From contig JAADGC010000029.1 of assembly GCA_013152585.1 (NCBI GenBank), positions 1-49,133 on the forward strand: DNA of 49,133 nucleotides, given 5' to 3'. Both the position numbers and the translations under genes were made by a program. Below the pieces are notes generated by a model that searched no databases, was not told where the DNA came from, and was given only the letters and a program-made list of their open reading frames with translations. Positions within the stretch are counted from its first letter, which is position 1, and each line of letters starts with the position of its first letter. Source of the stretch: Chloroflexota bacterium (GTDB taxonomy: Bacteria > Chloroflexota > Anaerolineae > J102). Of this stretch, positions 9,445-18,671 are shown piece after piece.

Positions 9445-10662
9445 TTAACCCGGGAGCAAAGCTTGCAGCCATTTGCGCCAGCGACTTTGTCCCGATCCGG
9501 GGGTTTGGCGGGTAGTTTCGTACGCGTCTTGGCGGTGGGCCCACAGCAATAGTCCAAAGCCTGTAGCATAGGCGGGGTTCTGCCATTGCCGGGGTACGTT
9601 GACGATGTGACCAGGAATCCCGGTGCGAATAGGCAGCCGGAATACGTCCTGGGCCAGTTCCTTGAGGCCCGGCAGCAGGGAGGAGCCACCGGTGAGGACG
9701 ATGCCGGCGGGCAGGATGCCGTCATAGCCAGAGCGGTTGATCTCCCGCAAGATCAGTTGCAGGATTTCTTCCCCCCGGGCTTCCAGAATTTCGGCAATGA
9801 AGCGCCGGGATGTGGCCTGACTATCGGCATCGCCAAAGGCATCGATGTTGATGATTTCTTCTCCATCAATTTGGTCGGGCAGCACATGCCCGAAGCGGAT
9901 TTTGAGGCGCTCGGCGGTGTTGTAAGGCGTGCGTAAACCCATGGCCAAATCGCGGGTGAGATGATCGCCACCGACGTCGAGGATGACGGTGTGCCAGACG
10001 GAGCCATCGAGATAGATGGCGATATCGGTGGTGCCGCCACCGATGTCGGCGACCACCACACCCATGTCTCGCTCTTCGCGGGTGAGTATGGCTTCGCCAC
10101 TGGCCAGGGGTTCGAGGACGACTTCGTTGACGGTGACGCCATTGCCTTCGATGCACTTGATGAGGTTGCTGACGGGGGCGCGGGCGCCTGTGATCACGTG
10201 GGCATTGACTTCGAGCCGGTAGCCGTGCATGCCAATCGGTTCCTGCACGCCGGCCTGTTCATCGACCTTGAAGTTGCGGGCGATGACGTGGATGATCTCG
10301 CGGTCGGCGGCCAGGGGGATGGCGCGGGCGGCATCGAGCGCCCGATCGACATCTTGTCGGGTGATGCTGCGGCCACGGGGGATGGCCACGGCACCTTTGC
10401 TGTTGTGCGAGCTGATGTGATTGCCGACAATACCGACATAGGCGCTGTCGACGCGCTGGCTGGCGTCTCGCTCAGCTTTTTCGATGGCTTCGGTGATGGC
10501 TTCGGTGGCGGCAGAGACGTTGACGATGACGCCCCGGCGCAGGCCGCGGCTGCGGGCTACGCCGGCGCCTAGCAATTGCAGGCGTCCGTCCTCCATCGGT
10601 TCGGCAATGAAGGCGCATATTTTGGTTGTGCCGACATCTATGGCGGTAATGGGTTCTGACAC
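9445..10662 (-). CDS. ftsA: Cell division protein FtsA
   Basis: 405 aa from a GTG start. Actin-like ATPase that tethers FtsZ to the membrane. Landmarks are AIDVGTTKICAFIAE (phosphate 1), VVADIGGGTTDIAIY (phosphate 2) and GIVLTGGSSLLPGL near the C-terminus. The SHS2/1C domain lies between them. The open frame continues upstream to 10920 inside ftsQ, but that extension has no FtsA similarity. GTG at 10662 fits the family N-terminus (VSEPITAIDVG), although no clear ribosome-binding site is visible. The C-terminus (WRKWLQALLPG) is amphipathic, consistent with the membrane-targeting helix. Confidence 0.95.
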   Translation of the reverse strand: MSEPITAIDVGTTKICAFIAEPMEDGRLQLLGAGVARSRGLRRGVIVNVSAATEAITEAIEKAERDASQRVDSAYVGIVGNHISSHNSKGAVAIPRGRSITRQDVDRALDAARAIPLAADREIIHVIARNFKVDEQAGVQEPIGMHGYRLEVNAHVITGARAPVSNLIKCIEGNGVTVNEVVLEPLASGEAILTREERDMGVVVADIGGGTTDIAIYLDGSVWHTVILDVGGDHLTRDLAMGLRTPYNTAERLKIRFGHVLPDQIDGEEIINIDAFGDADSQATSRRFIAEILEARGEEILQLILREINRSGYDGILPAGIVLTGGSSLLPGLKELAQDVFRLPIRTGIPGHIVNVPRQWQNPAYATGFGLLLWAHRQDAYETTRQTPGSGQSRWRKWLQALLPG

Positions 10663-10760
10663 GGTGGGGGTTTCGTTGGGATGAGGGGTGGGGAGGCTTA
10701 GGAATCGGGCAAAGATGAATTCCGTTTTTGAGCTTCGGGGGGTTAATTCTCGACAATCAC

Positions 10761-11627
10761 TTAGCGCCAGGTGGGTAATCGATAGCGCAGATCGATCAAT
10801 GTAACTTGCAGGTTTTCCTCCAGGATGCGCTTGCGGACAGTTTCCCAGAGGGCGATTTTTTGGCTGATGCGGTCTGGCGAGCCCAGGTACACCACCCATC
10901 CTTCGGGGCTGGCAAACCACAGGCCCAGGGGTTCCTGGTAACGGAAGGATTTGACCTCGGGCAGGGCCTGATGGATGCGCAGGACGGCATTGACGACGTC
11001 GGGATTGAGGTGCTGATCGTCGATGGCGACGGCCTGTTCTTCATCGGTGAGCACCACCAGCGCCCGGGGCTCGGCTTCGGGTGCGACCCGGCCTTCGGGG
11101 CTGACCCAGTATTGCTGGTTATGCAGCTTGTAAATGAGCACGGGCTCCCATTCCTGCAACTGGATGTGCAGGCGGGCAGGGAGTGCGGTTTGCACTGTGG
11201 CCGTTTGCACGTGCGGGAGTTGCTCGAGCCGGGTGGCAATTTCCTGGGGGTCGATGGTGTAAATAGAGCTATCATAAATGCGCAGGAAGTTGATGACATC
11301 TTCGGCACGAGTGTAGCGGTTGGTTTCGACATCAGGAAAGTATACATAAAAAGCACTATCAATCAAAGTGTAACCCAAGCCGAAGAGAGCGGCCAGCAAG
11401 ATCAGCAGGGCGCAATAATGCGAAAGGTTCCAGAACGCGGCCAACGAGTGGCTGCGGGCCTTGTGTTTCGCCCGTGTTTTGCCCTGATTCTGCCGGGCAG
11501 GGGGCGGATCGGGCAGCAGGCGCCGCGGATCAAGGACGGCGACGGACGGATGCAGGAAGCGCCGTTTTTTCTTGCGTTTGGGCCTGGCCCGAGAACGCTT
11601 GGGAGAAGATCTGTAAAATGTAGGCAT
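10761..11627 (-). CDS. ftsQ: Cell division protein FtsQ/DivIB
   Basis: 288 aa. Bitopic divisome protein that links FtsL with the late division proteins. A very basic cytoplasmic tail (about 1-65, with RPKRKKKRR) is followed by one membrane segment (about 70-93, ALLILLAALFGLGYTLI). A POTRA-like domain comes next (about 95-165, with LEQLPHVQTATVQ and LHIQLQEWEPVLIY), then the beta domain. It sits between murB::ddl and ftsA, the usual place for ftsQ. The basic tail is longer than in many homologues. Confidence 0.92.
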   Translation of the reverse strand: MPTFYRSSPKRSRARPKRKKKRRFLHPSVAVLDPRRLLPDPPPARQNQGKTRAKHKARSHSLAAFWNLSHYCALLILLAALFGLGYTLIDSAFYVYFPDVETNRYTRAEDVINFLRIYDSSIYTIDPQEIATRLEQLPHVQTATVQTALPARLHIQLQEWEPVLIYKLHNQQYWVSPEGRVAPEAEPRALVVLTDEEQAVAIDDQHLNPDVVNAVLRIHQALPEVKSFRYQEPLGLWFASPEGWVVYLGSPDRISQKIALWETVRKRILEENLQVTLIDLRYRLPTWR

Positions 11628-11647
11628 GATGCATGGGGGAGGGTGCG

Positions 11648-13696
11648 TCAGGCAGAGGGTTGGAAATGGGTTTCGTTATGGGTTTTTTCAGCATGACGGG
11701 CCAGTGCCAGTTCGATCAGGCGGTCGATAAGCCGGGGGAAGGGCAGGCCGCTGGCATCCCACAGCTTGGGATACATGCTGATGCTGGTGAATCCGGGAAT
11801 GGTGTTGATTTCGTTCAGAATGATATCGCCGCTGACGTCGTCCAGCAGGAAGTCGATGCGGGCCATGCCACTGCCGTCGATGGTGCGGAAGGCGCGGATC
11901 GCCATGTCTTGGATGCGACGACTTTGTGCGGGCGTAATGGGGGCGGGAATGCGTTCTTTGCTGCTGCCGTCGATATATTTGGCGGCGTAGTCGTAAAATT
12001 CGTTGCTGGGGACGATCTCACCCGGCACCGAAGCCTGGGGCTCGGCGTTTCCCAGCACCGAGATTTCAATCTCGCGAGCATTCGGCACGGCCTGTTCGAC
12101 CACGATTTTGCGGTCGAAACGGGCGGCAAGGTCGATGGCGGCCTGCAATTCGTTGCGGTCGTGGGCTTTGCTAATGCCCACGCTGGAGCCAAGATTGGCG
12201 GGTTTCACAAAGAGCGGATACGTCAGCCTGGCCTCGATCTCGGAGATCAGCTCGGAAGCCCGGTGCGCCCACGCCCGTCGCAAGAGGGTGTACCACGGGG
12301 TTTGTGGCAGGCCGGCGGCGGCGAAGGCCAGTTTGGACACAGCTTTGTCCATGGCCAGCGACGATGCCAGCACGCCACAGCCGACGTAAGGGATGCCGGC
12401 CATATCCAGCAGCCCTTGCAAGGTGCCGTCTTCGCCATAAGTGCCATGCAGGATGGGCAGGATGACGTCGAGGCCGGCCAAGTCGGCGGGACGGGGCCAT
12501 GCCGGGGCTTCGGGGCCGGCACCTTCGCCTGCTAGCAGCCGCGACAGGGCGTCGGGCTGGAACATCCAGCGGCCATCATGATCGATGCCGATGGGCACGA
12601 CCTCGTAGGCGTGGCCATCGATGGCCTGGAGCACAGACTGGGCGCTTTGCAGACTGACTTCGTGTTCGCCGGAACGTCCGCCAAAGAGGACGCCGACCCG
12701 AAGTTTGCGGGTGGGGGAGGTCTTCATGGCAGGGGACAGAGGCGGCAGGGGGTGAGGAGACGGCCAGTCACCAACGAGTTGAATTTCGGGTTCCAGGAGG
12801 AGGCCGCTGTGCTGGCTGACGCGGTCTCGAATGGTGTGGATGAGCTGCACGACATCGTTGGCGGTGGCGTCGCCCAGGTTGACGATGAAATTGGCGTGTT
12901 TGTTGCTGACAGCGGCCTGACCCAGGCGCCATCCCTTCAACCCGGCGGCCTCGATCAGCCGGCCGGCAAACTCGTGGGGTGGGTTTTTGAAGATGGAACC
13001 GGCGCTTTTAGCGGTGGGTTGGCTGCGACGTCGGTGTGCGATAAAGCGCTGCGCTTGCTGCTGCTCGGCGGCAATGTCGTGGCGTCCAAGCCGCAGGGTG
13101 GCGCTGAGCAGCACCGTGGCGGCCTCTGTCGGCGCCTTTTTGAGGCTGCTGGAACGATAGTCGAACTGCAAGTCGGCGGCGGTGGCCCGGACGATGCGAT
13201 CCCGGCGCCACAACGTGGCATAGAGCAGATGATCGGCAATGCAGTGCCCATGGGCGCCGGCATTGCCAACCACGGCCCCGCCCACGGTGCCGGGGATGCT
13301 CGCGGCCCAGGCCAGACCCGTGATCTGATGTTGCAGGCTGGCCCGTGCCAGTCCGGCCAGGGCCACACCACTGTCAGCGGTGACGATGGGGGTATCGGTT
13401 TCGGGCCAGAGGATGCTGCGGCACTGGTTGAGCAGGACCAGGCCGTCGATGCCGGCATCGCTGATGAGGATGTTAGTTCCTCCGCCCAGCAGAAAGAAGG
13501 GCACTTCGTAACGATGCAGCAGGTGCAGGGCGGCTATCAAGTCCGATAACTGTTGCACCGTGAGCAGCCAGCGGGCGGGCCCGCCGATTTGAAAACTGGT
13601 GTGGGGAGCCAGCGCCATGTTTTCTTGCAGGCCGTAGCGGCCCAGGGGGGCCAGGGCTTGCTGAAGTGCTTGCGGCAGGGAAGGGGAAGGACTCAT
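11648..13696 (-). CDS. murB-ddl: MurB-Ddl fusion: UDP-N-acetylenolpyruvoylglucosamine reductase / D-alanine--D-alanine ligase
   Basis: 682 aa in one uninterrupted frame. Residues about 1-308 are MurB: FAD-binding PFFLLGGGTNILI, GTVGGAVVGNAG, and GSIFKNP with the catalytic serine; its layout is that of the short type II MurB. A Pro-rich linker (about 310-323, SPHPLPPLSP) joins it to Ddl (about 324-682): VLFGGRSGEHEVSL, LHGTYGEDGTLQGLL, KPANLGSSVGI and LNEINTIPGFT. The two enzymes reduce the MurNAc precursor and make the D-Ala-D-Ala dipeptide. An internal ATG at 12727 begins the Ddl part but has no visible Shine-Dalgarno, so a true fusion is favoured over two proteins. The start overlaps the murC stop (ATGA), indicating translational coupling. 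Confidence 0.93.
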   Translation of the reverse strand: MSPSPSLPQALQQALAPLGRYGLQENMALAPHTSFQIGGPARWLLTVQQLSDLIAALHLLHRYEVPFFLLGGGTNILISDAGIDGLVLLNQCRSILWPETDTPIVTADSGVALAGLARASLQHQITGLAWAASIPGTVGGAVVGNAGAHGHCIADHLLYATLWRRDRIVRATAADLQFDYRSSSLKKAPTEAATVLLSATLRLGRHDIAAEQQQAQRFIAHRRRSQPTAKSAGSIFKNPPHEFAGRLIEAAGLKGWRLGQAAVSNKHANFIVNLGDATANDVVQLIHTIRDRVSQHSGLLLEPEIQLVGDWPSPHPLPPLSPAMKTSPTRKLRVGVLFGGRSGEHEVSLQSAQSVLQAIDGHAYEVVPIGIDHDGRWMFQPDALSRLLAGEGAGPEAPAWPRPADLAGLDVILPILHGTYGEDGTLQGLLDMAGIPYVGCGVLASSLAMDKAVSKLAFAAAGLPQTPWYTLLRRAWAHRASELISEIEARLTYPLFVKPANLGSSVGISKAHDRNELQAAIDLAARFDRKIVVEQAVPNAREIEISVLGNAEPQASVPGEIVPSNEFYDYAAKYIDGSSKERIPAPITPAQSRRIQDMAIRAFRTIDGSGMARIDFLLDDVSGDIILNEINTIPGFTSISMYPKLWDASGLPFPRLIDRLIELALARHAEKTHNETHFQPSA

Positions 13697-15186
13697 GATG
13701 GCTGGGTGCTGGGGTCAGGGTGCAGGCTTTGTAACAGTTCGGGGCCGAGCCGGGTGGCTGTGCCCGCACTGAGGATGATGATGAGGCTGTGCGGCTGCAC
13801 GTGTTGGCGCAGATAGGCGGCCACTTGCGCCAGCTCGCCGGCGGCTACGGCGCCAGGGTGACGGCTGACTGCGACGACCTGGGCGGCATTGATGCTGCTG
13901 TCGTAGGCCTCGCGGGCGGCATAGATGTCGGTGACGACGAGATGGTCGGCAGCATTGAACACGCCTTCGAACTGGTCGAGCAGGGCTTTGGTGCGGCTGT
14001 AGGTGTGGGGCTGATACACGGCCCATATCTCGCGTTCGGGATAACGGGCGCGGGCAGCAGCCAGGGTGGTGCGGAGCTCGGTGGGGTGATGGGCGTAGTC
14101 GTCGATGATGAGGATGTCGTTGACGCTGCCCTTGAGCTCAAAGCGGCGTTCGGCGCCCTTGAAAGTGGCCATGCTGGCGGCAGCGGTCGCCAGATCGACC
14201 TGATGAAGCTGTGCCGTAATCAGAGCTGCGGTGCTGTTGAGGATGTTGTGCAGGCCGGGCGTCTGCAATTGCACGGGTTGTTGCTGGCCCTCGGGGCTGC
14301 GCAACAGATACCGGGTTGCTGCCGGCCCGATGTCGATGTCGTGTATCTTCCAGCCGACGCTATTGCGGGTGCCGTAGCTGTGACCATGGAGCAGGTGTGG
14401 GTGCTGGCTGACGACTTGCGACAGGATGGGATCGTCGTGGCAGTAGACGAGGTGCCCTTGCGGGTGCAGGTTGTCGATGAAGCGATGAAAGGCGTGTTGG
14501 TAGTCGGCGGGGGTGGGGAAGCAGTCGGGGTGATCCCAATCGAGGCTGGTGAGGACGATGGTGTGGGGGAACAGACCCCAGAAAGCGTAATCATATTCAT
14601 CGGCTTCGATCACAAATGTCTGCGCCCGGCCGGCGTGCCCGGCCCCCAGGCCTGGTACTTCGCTGCCGATGATGTAGCCGGGATCGAGACCTGCCGCCGT
14701 GAGGATGTGGGCGATCATGCCGGTGGTGGTGGTTTTGCCGTGGGTACCGGCCACGGCAATCACCTGGCGATTGCTGGTGAGCGGGCCCAGGAAGGCGTTG
14801 CGGTTGACGACGGGGATGCTCTGACGGCGGGCGAAGGCAACTTCGGGATTGGTGTCGGGTACTGCCGACGAGCGCAGTACCACATCGGGCAGGGTCGGTG
14901 CCTGGTCGGCCTGCAGATGGCGGGGATCATGCCCCAAGGCCACGTTGGCACCGTGCGCAGCCAGTTGTTGCAAATGCGCCGAGTCATGGCGATCGCTGCC
15001 GCTGACCTGGAAGCCCAGTTGCAGCAACACGTCGGCGATGGGGCCCAGCCCCGTACCGCCGATGCCAACGAGATGGAAGCGGTGGTGGGCGCGTTGCGGC
15101 GCTGGGAGGGTGAAGAGTTTGTGCCAGGGAGCAGACATGAGATGAGAAAGAATGAATGAATCGGGCAGAGCGTGTGGAGCCGCCAT
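13693..15186 (-). CDS. murC: UDP-N-acetylmuramate--L-alanine ligase
   Basis: 497 aa from ATG at 15186; a second ATG at 15138 (MSAPWHKLF) gives 481 aa and is equally possible. Adds L-Ala to UDP-MurNAc. The Rossmann motif HLVGIGGTGLGPIADVL is near residue 38. The ATP loop VAGTHGKTTTTGM and the ligase region IIDDYAHHPTELRTTL are present, with YQPHTYSRT further on, all typical of MurC. The first start lies only 6 bp after the stop of the CvpA-like gene, which favours coupling. Neither start has a strong Shine-Dalgarno. The 3' end overlaps murB::ddl by 4 bp. Confidence 0.96.
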   Translation of the reverse strand: MAAPHALPDSFILSHLMSAPWHKLFTLPAPQRAHHRFHLVGIGGTGLGPIADVLLQLGFQVSGSDRHDSAHLQQLAAHGANVALGHDPRHLQADQAPTLPDVVLRSSAVPDTNPEVAFARRQSIPVVNRNAFLGPLTSNRQVIAVAGTHGKTTTTGMIAHILTAAGLDPGYIIGSEVPGLGAGHAGRAQTFVIEADEYDYAFWGLFPHTIVLTSLDWDHPDCFPTPADYQHAFHRFIDNLHPQGHLVYCHDDPILSQVVSQHPHLLHGHSYGTRNSVGWKIHDIDIGPAATRYLLRSPEGQQQPVQLQTPGLHNILNSTAALITAQLHQVDLATAAASMATFKGAERRFELKGSVNDILIIDDYAHHPTELRTTLAAARARYPEREIWAVYQPHTYSRTKALLDQFEGVFNAADHLVVTDIYAAREAYDSSINAAQVVAVSRHPGAVAAGELAQVAAYLRQHVQPHSLIIILSAGTATRLGPELLQSLHPDPSTQPS

Positions 15187-15192
15187 GATGCT

Positions 15193-15744
15193 TTAGTCTT
15201 TGACGCGGAATAGGAGCAGTACCATGACCATGCCTGCCCAGAATAAGGGGGGAACCACGTAAGGCGGCAGGAAGTTGGCTGCGGTTTCGGCAAAAGGAGA
15301 GAGGGGCAGTGTCAGCAGGCCCAGATCGACCACGGGGTATTCGTACACATCCTGGAAGTACCAGAGTGTGCCGGCGACCAGATAGCCGTTGAGCAGCCCC
15401 ACTAACAGGTTGAGGAGTAGGGCGGTGGGAGCGGTCGTGTTGGCTCGTCCCTTGATCGCAAAGGTCTCGCCGGCATAGCTGGCGAAGATAATGAGAATGA
15501 AGACAAGGCTGAAGAAGTTGCTGAGAATGTGTTGCTGCGTGCGGGGGGAAAGAGCTGTCGAGCCGATGCGCTGGACGATGAGTACCAGGATGGCAGGGAC
15601 ATATTTCTCGCCGAACTGGGTGATGACGAAGAGGGCCACAAAGATGAGCGTGGTCACGCCCAGCTCGCGGGCATAGCCGCGCACCAGCGCAAAAAAGACG
15701 AAGAAGAGGGTGATGCAAGCCCAGAGGATTTCTAGTGGTCCCAT
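15193..15744 (-). CDS. CvpA-like integral membrane protein (second of pair)
   Basis: 183 aa with about four hydrophobic segments (about 5-24, 28-55, 75-100, 155-178). It begins MGPLEILWACITLFFVFFALVRGY and has the R-G-Y/F phrase after the first helix that is common in CvpA/colicin V production family proteins. That family has been linked to cell-envelope integrity and division, but its biochemical role is uncertain. It lies 6 bp downstream of a second CvpA-like gene, and the pair is inserted between murG and murC. Family assignment is from topology and general pattern, so moderate. Confidence 0.6.
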   Translation of the reverse strand: MGPLEILWACITLFFVFFALVRGYARELGVTTLIFVALFVITQFGEKYVPAILVLIVQRIGSTALSPRTQQHILSNFFSLVFILIIFASYAGETFAIKGRANTTAPTALLLNLLVGLLNGYLVAGTLWYFQDVYEYPVVDLGLLTLPLSPFAETAANFLPPYVVPPLFWAGMVMVLLLFRVKD

Positions 15745-15750
15745 GATGCT

Positions 15751-16389
15751 TTAGTGGGTCTTGATGCTGCGCAGAGCGAAGAAAAGGATGGCGACGATGA
15801 TGATGGGGATAATCCAGGTGTTGACTTGCTGATAGAGGAGGGCAAAGGGAGCGAGGGCGATTTGTAGGCCGACTTGTCCCATGTTGGGAGCGCTCTGGCT
15901 GATGACGGCTTCGGCGCCCACCGGGGGCTGAATGGGGACTTGATCGGGCAGGGCGGGGAGGAAGAAGTAGGTGAGGACGAGTCCGTTGACGGCGCCCGCC
16001 AGCAAGCCCATGATGGGGTTGCTGCGTTTCATCTTGGCGCTGACAAGATAGCCGATGCCGATCAACGCCAGCATCATGGTGAAGAGGGCGATATCGGTGT
16101 TTTGGGCCCGGATCAACTGCGTTTGTACCCGGGTGGCGCCAGCATCACTGGTCGTCAGGCCTCGGGAGCTGCCCAGCATGAATCGCACCGTGCCGTAGGC
16201 GTTGTTGATGACGTTGACGACGGTGCTCCCCAGCAGGGTGGGCTGACCGACGGCAAAGCCGACGAATACCAGCCCCAGCTTGACCATCTCGGCAATGAGC
16301 CCGCGCTGAAAACCCTGATAGGCAAAGATGCCCAGCAAGGCCAGGAAAAGCACAGTGCGTTCAGGATCGCCGACGCTAAGGGGTTGCAT
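15751..16389 (-). CDS. CvpA-like integral membrane protein (first of pair)
   Basis: 212 aa, strongly hydrophobic. The phrase FLALLGIFAYQGFQRGLIAEMVKLG resembles the CvpA core (a helix followed by R-G and a second helix). Later helices are near 100-120, 128-147 and 185-207, and an extended loop holds PDQVPIQPPVG. The start overlaps the murG end by 14 bp, so the gene is embedded in the dcw transcript. It could arise from the same ancestor as its neighbour. No catalytic residues are expected or seen. Confidence 0.6.
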   Translation of the reverse strand: MQPLSVGDPERTVLFLALLGIFAYQGFQRGLIAEMVKLGLVFVGFAVGQPTLLGSTVVNVINNAYGTVRFMLGSSRGLTTSDAGATRVQTQLIRAQNTDIALFTMMLALIGIGYLVSAKMKRSNPIMGLLAGAVNGLVLTYFFLPALPDQVPIQPPVGAEAVISQSAPNMGQVGLQIALAPFALLYQQVNTWIIPIIIVAILFFALRSIKTH

Positions 16390-17524
16390 GGTGGGTTTGG
16401 TTCAGGCCCAAAAGGGCTGCGGCAATGGCTTCTGCGGCATGGGGCTGGGCCAGTGCTTTGCTGGCCGCGGCCATGGCCTCAAGTTGGGGACGGTTTTGCA
16501 GAAGATGGAGTGTGGTGGGGAGAAGCTGCTCGGACATGTCGGCGTCGTTCACGATCACGGCGGCGCCGCGGTCGGCCAGATAACGGGCGTTGGGGATCTG
16601 GTGTCCGCCCGAGATAGGCAGGGGCACGAGAATGGCAGGTAGCCCCACCGCCGGTAGTTCTCCCAGCGTGGCTGCCCCCGCCCGGGCGATGGCCAGATCG
16701 GCTGCCCGAAAGGCCAGGGGGAGATCTGCATCCAGATAAGGGAAGGGACGATAGGATGACCGCTGGGCCTGGCTGAGATGGGCCGCGCGTTGTTGGGCCT
16801 GGGGCCAGTCGAGCGTGCCGGTGATGTGAATCACCTGGGCCTGCGCCAGCAGGGTGGGCAGCATGGCAGCCGTGGCCACGTTGATGGAACGGGCGCCGCG
16901 GGAACCGCCAAAGATAACCACGGTGGGCCGTTCGGGATCAAGCTGGAAGTGCCGGCAAGCGGCTGCGGGGCTGGGTTCCTCGCTCAGTAATTCGGCACGC
17001 ACAGGATAACCGGTGACAAGGGCTTTGCCGGGGAAGTGCTCGGCAACCTGGGGAAAACTGACTGCCACTTTGTCGGCGTAGCGGGCCAGCCGTTGTACAG
17101 CGATGCCGGGGACCATATCGGGTAGGTAGATGAGGATGGGGACGTCCTGGCGATGTGCGGCCCATACCACCGGAGCGCAGACATAGCCGCCGGTGGCAAA
17201 TAATACATGAGGCTGCCAGCGACGGATCAGGCGCCGGGCTTCGATGGCGCCCCTCATCAGGTGCAGACCGCTGACCGCGAGTTTGAAGGGGTTGCGGATG
17301 CGCATCTGACCGGCGTGGATGGGCGCGAATTCGAGGCCGGCAGCCGTCGCCAGTCTCGATTCGATGCCATTGGCGGTGCCAGCATAGCAGAGACTGATGC
17401 CGGCAGCCGCATCAGCGTTTGTTGCGGGCATAGGCGGTGGTGCCACTTTTTTGAGGGCTGCGACCACGGTGAGTATTGGATACACGTGACCGCCGGTTCC
17501 GCCGCCAGAGACGAGGATTCGCAT
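16376..17524 (-). CDS. murG: UDP-N-acetylglucosamine--LPS-type transferase MurG
   Basis: 382 aa. Peripheral membrane glycosyltransferase that adds GlcNAc to lipid I to give lipid II. Motifs: MRILVSGGGTGGHVYPIL at the start, VVIFGGSRGARSIN in the middle, and ARAGAATLGELPAVGLPAILVPLP in the nucleotide-sugar site. The frame is open to 17773, but ATG at 17524 (preceded by GGAGGG 11 bases upstream) gives the family N-terminus. This start lies inside the 3' end of ftsW, so the two genes overlap by about 113 bp. Confidence 0.96.
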   Translation of the reverse strand: MRILVSGGGTGGHVYPILTVVAALKKVAPPPMPATNADAAAGISLCYAGTANGIESRLATAAGLEFAPIHAGQMRIRNPFKLAVSGLHLMRGAIEARRLIRRWQPHVLFATGGYVCAPVVWAAHRQDVPILIYLPDMVPGIAVQRLARYADKVAVSFPQVAEHFPGKALVTGYPVRAELLSEEPSPAAACRHFQLDPERPTVVIFGGSRGARSINVATAAMLPTLLAQAQVIHITGTLDWPQAQQRAAHLSQAQRSSYRPFPYLDADLPLAFRAADLAIARAGAATLGELPAVGLPAILVPLPISGGHQIPNARYLADRGAAVIVNDADMSEQLLPTTLHLLQNRPQLEAMAAASKALAQPHAAEAIAAALLGLNQTHHATP

Positions 17525-18653
17525 TGAAGTTAAACCCTCCGCGACCATTGCGGGAGATGTTGAGAAGAATGCCCATGGCCGTGAGATTGGCCAGGGTGCT
17601 GGAGCCTCCATAACTAAAGAAGGGGAGTGGTATACCGGTGTAGGGGAATGTTGCCGTGACCACGGCGATGTTGAGAAATGCCTGCCCGACAATCCAGGAG
17701 GTGATGCCCACCGCCAACAAAGTACCAAAGGCATCTTGTGCGTGCAAAGCGGTGCGCACGCCGCGGTAAGCAAAGAAGAGGAACAGGAGTATGATGATCA
17801 GGCCGCCGATGATGCCGAGCTCTTCTCCGATGATGGCGAAAATACTGTCGCTGTGCACCAGGGGAATGGCGCCATGCTTGTATTCACTGGCGGCCAGGCC
17901 TTTGCCGAACCAGCCGCCTTCGTACAGCGCCATGATGCCATTCTTGATCTGAGGAGATGAACTCTGGAATGGATTGCTGAAGGCTTCCACAAAGAGGCGG
18001 ATGCGATTTTGAGCATGGGAAAATTGGCTGACTAGCAAAGCAGCAACTAAGCCAAACAGGCCAAAAATGAAGCCGATCTGGAAGATGTCGGCGCCGGCGA
18101 TGATGAACATGGCCAGGGCCGCGACGACAATGACCAGCGAAGTCGAAAGATCAGGTTCGATGATGATCAAGCTGACCAGCAGGCCGAGAATGACGGAAAA
18201 CGGAATCAGGCCATAGCCCACATCGCGGATGCGATCCCCTTTACTGGTGATCCAGGCGGCGATATAAAAGGATGTGGTGATTTTGGCAAATTCCGAAGGC
18301 TGAAAGTCCATGGGGCCAATGCTGATGGCTCGTGTCGAGTTGTTTACTTCCTTGCCGAAGAAAAGCACTGCGGTCAGGGCCACGAGGATGAGGATTGTCA
18401 GCGGCAGGGCAGATTTTTGCCAGAAACGATAGTCGATGTTCATGGCGATCACCATGCTCGTCAGCCCCAAGCCCACCCAGAGGAGCTGTTTGAGGGCGAT
18501 CAGCATAAAATTGCCCTTAAAACTGACGAAAGACGTGGGATAGGAGGAGCTGAACATCATGATCAACCCAAACGCCTGCAGGCCGATGATCAGGATCAGC
18601 AGCGTGTAGTCCAGTTCGGCGGTTGTGGAGGCGTTTTGTTTCATGGCGTTCAT
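17412..18653 (-). CDS. ftsW: SEDS-family glycosyltransferase FtsW
   Basis: 413 aa with about ten membrane helices. Polymerises lipid II together with the class B penicillin-binding protein encoded upstream. Diagnostic phrases are GPMDFQPSEFAKI, IIIEPDLSTSLVI, SDSIFAIIGEELGIIGG and PFFSYGGSSTLANL. The ending (RRNRRSRVSNTHRGRSPQ) is basic, cytoplasmic and overlaps the murG start. An FtsW rather than RodA assignment is based on its place in the dcw cluster. Confidence 0.95.
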   Translation of the reverse strand: MNAMKQNASTTAELDYTLLILIIGLQAFGLIMMFSSSYPTSFVSFKGNFMLIALKQLLWVGLGLTSMVIAMNIDYRFWQKSALPLTILILVALTAVLFFGKEVNNSTRAISIGPMDFQPSEFAKITTSFYIAAWITSKGDRIRDVGYGLIPFSVILGLLVSLIIIEPDLSTSLVIVVAALAMFIIAGADIFQIGFIFGLFGLVAALLVSQFSHAQNRIRLFVEAFSNPFQSSSPQIKNGIMALYEGGWFGKGLAASEYKHGAIPLVHSDSIFAIIGEELGIIGGLIIILLFLFFAYRGVRTALHAQDAFGTLLAVGITSWIVGQAFLNIAVVTATFPYTGIPLPFFSYGGSSTLANLTAMGILLNISRNGRGGFNFNANPRLWRRNRRSRVSNTHRGRSPQKSGTTAYARNKR

Positions 18654-18671
18654 CGGGGGCTTCTGAGGGGA

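Noticed and set aside
10663-10920. Longer FtsA N-terminus
   Set aside because: The extension is the shadow of ftsQ in another frame and has no FtsA similarity; GTG at 10662 gives the family start.
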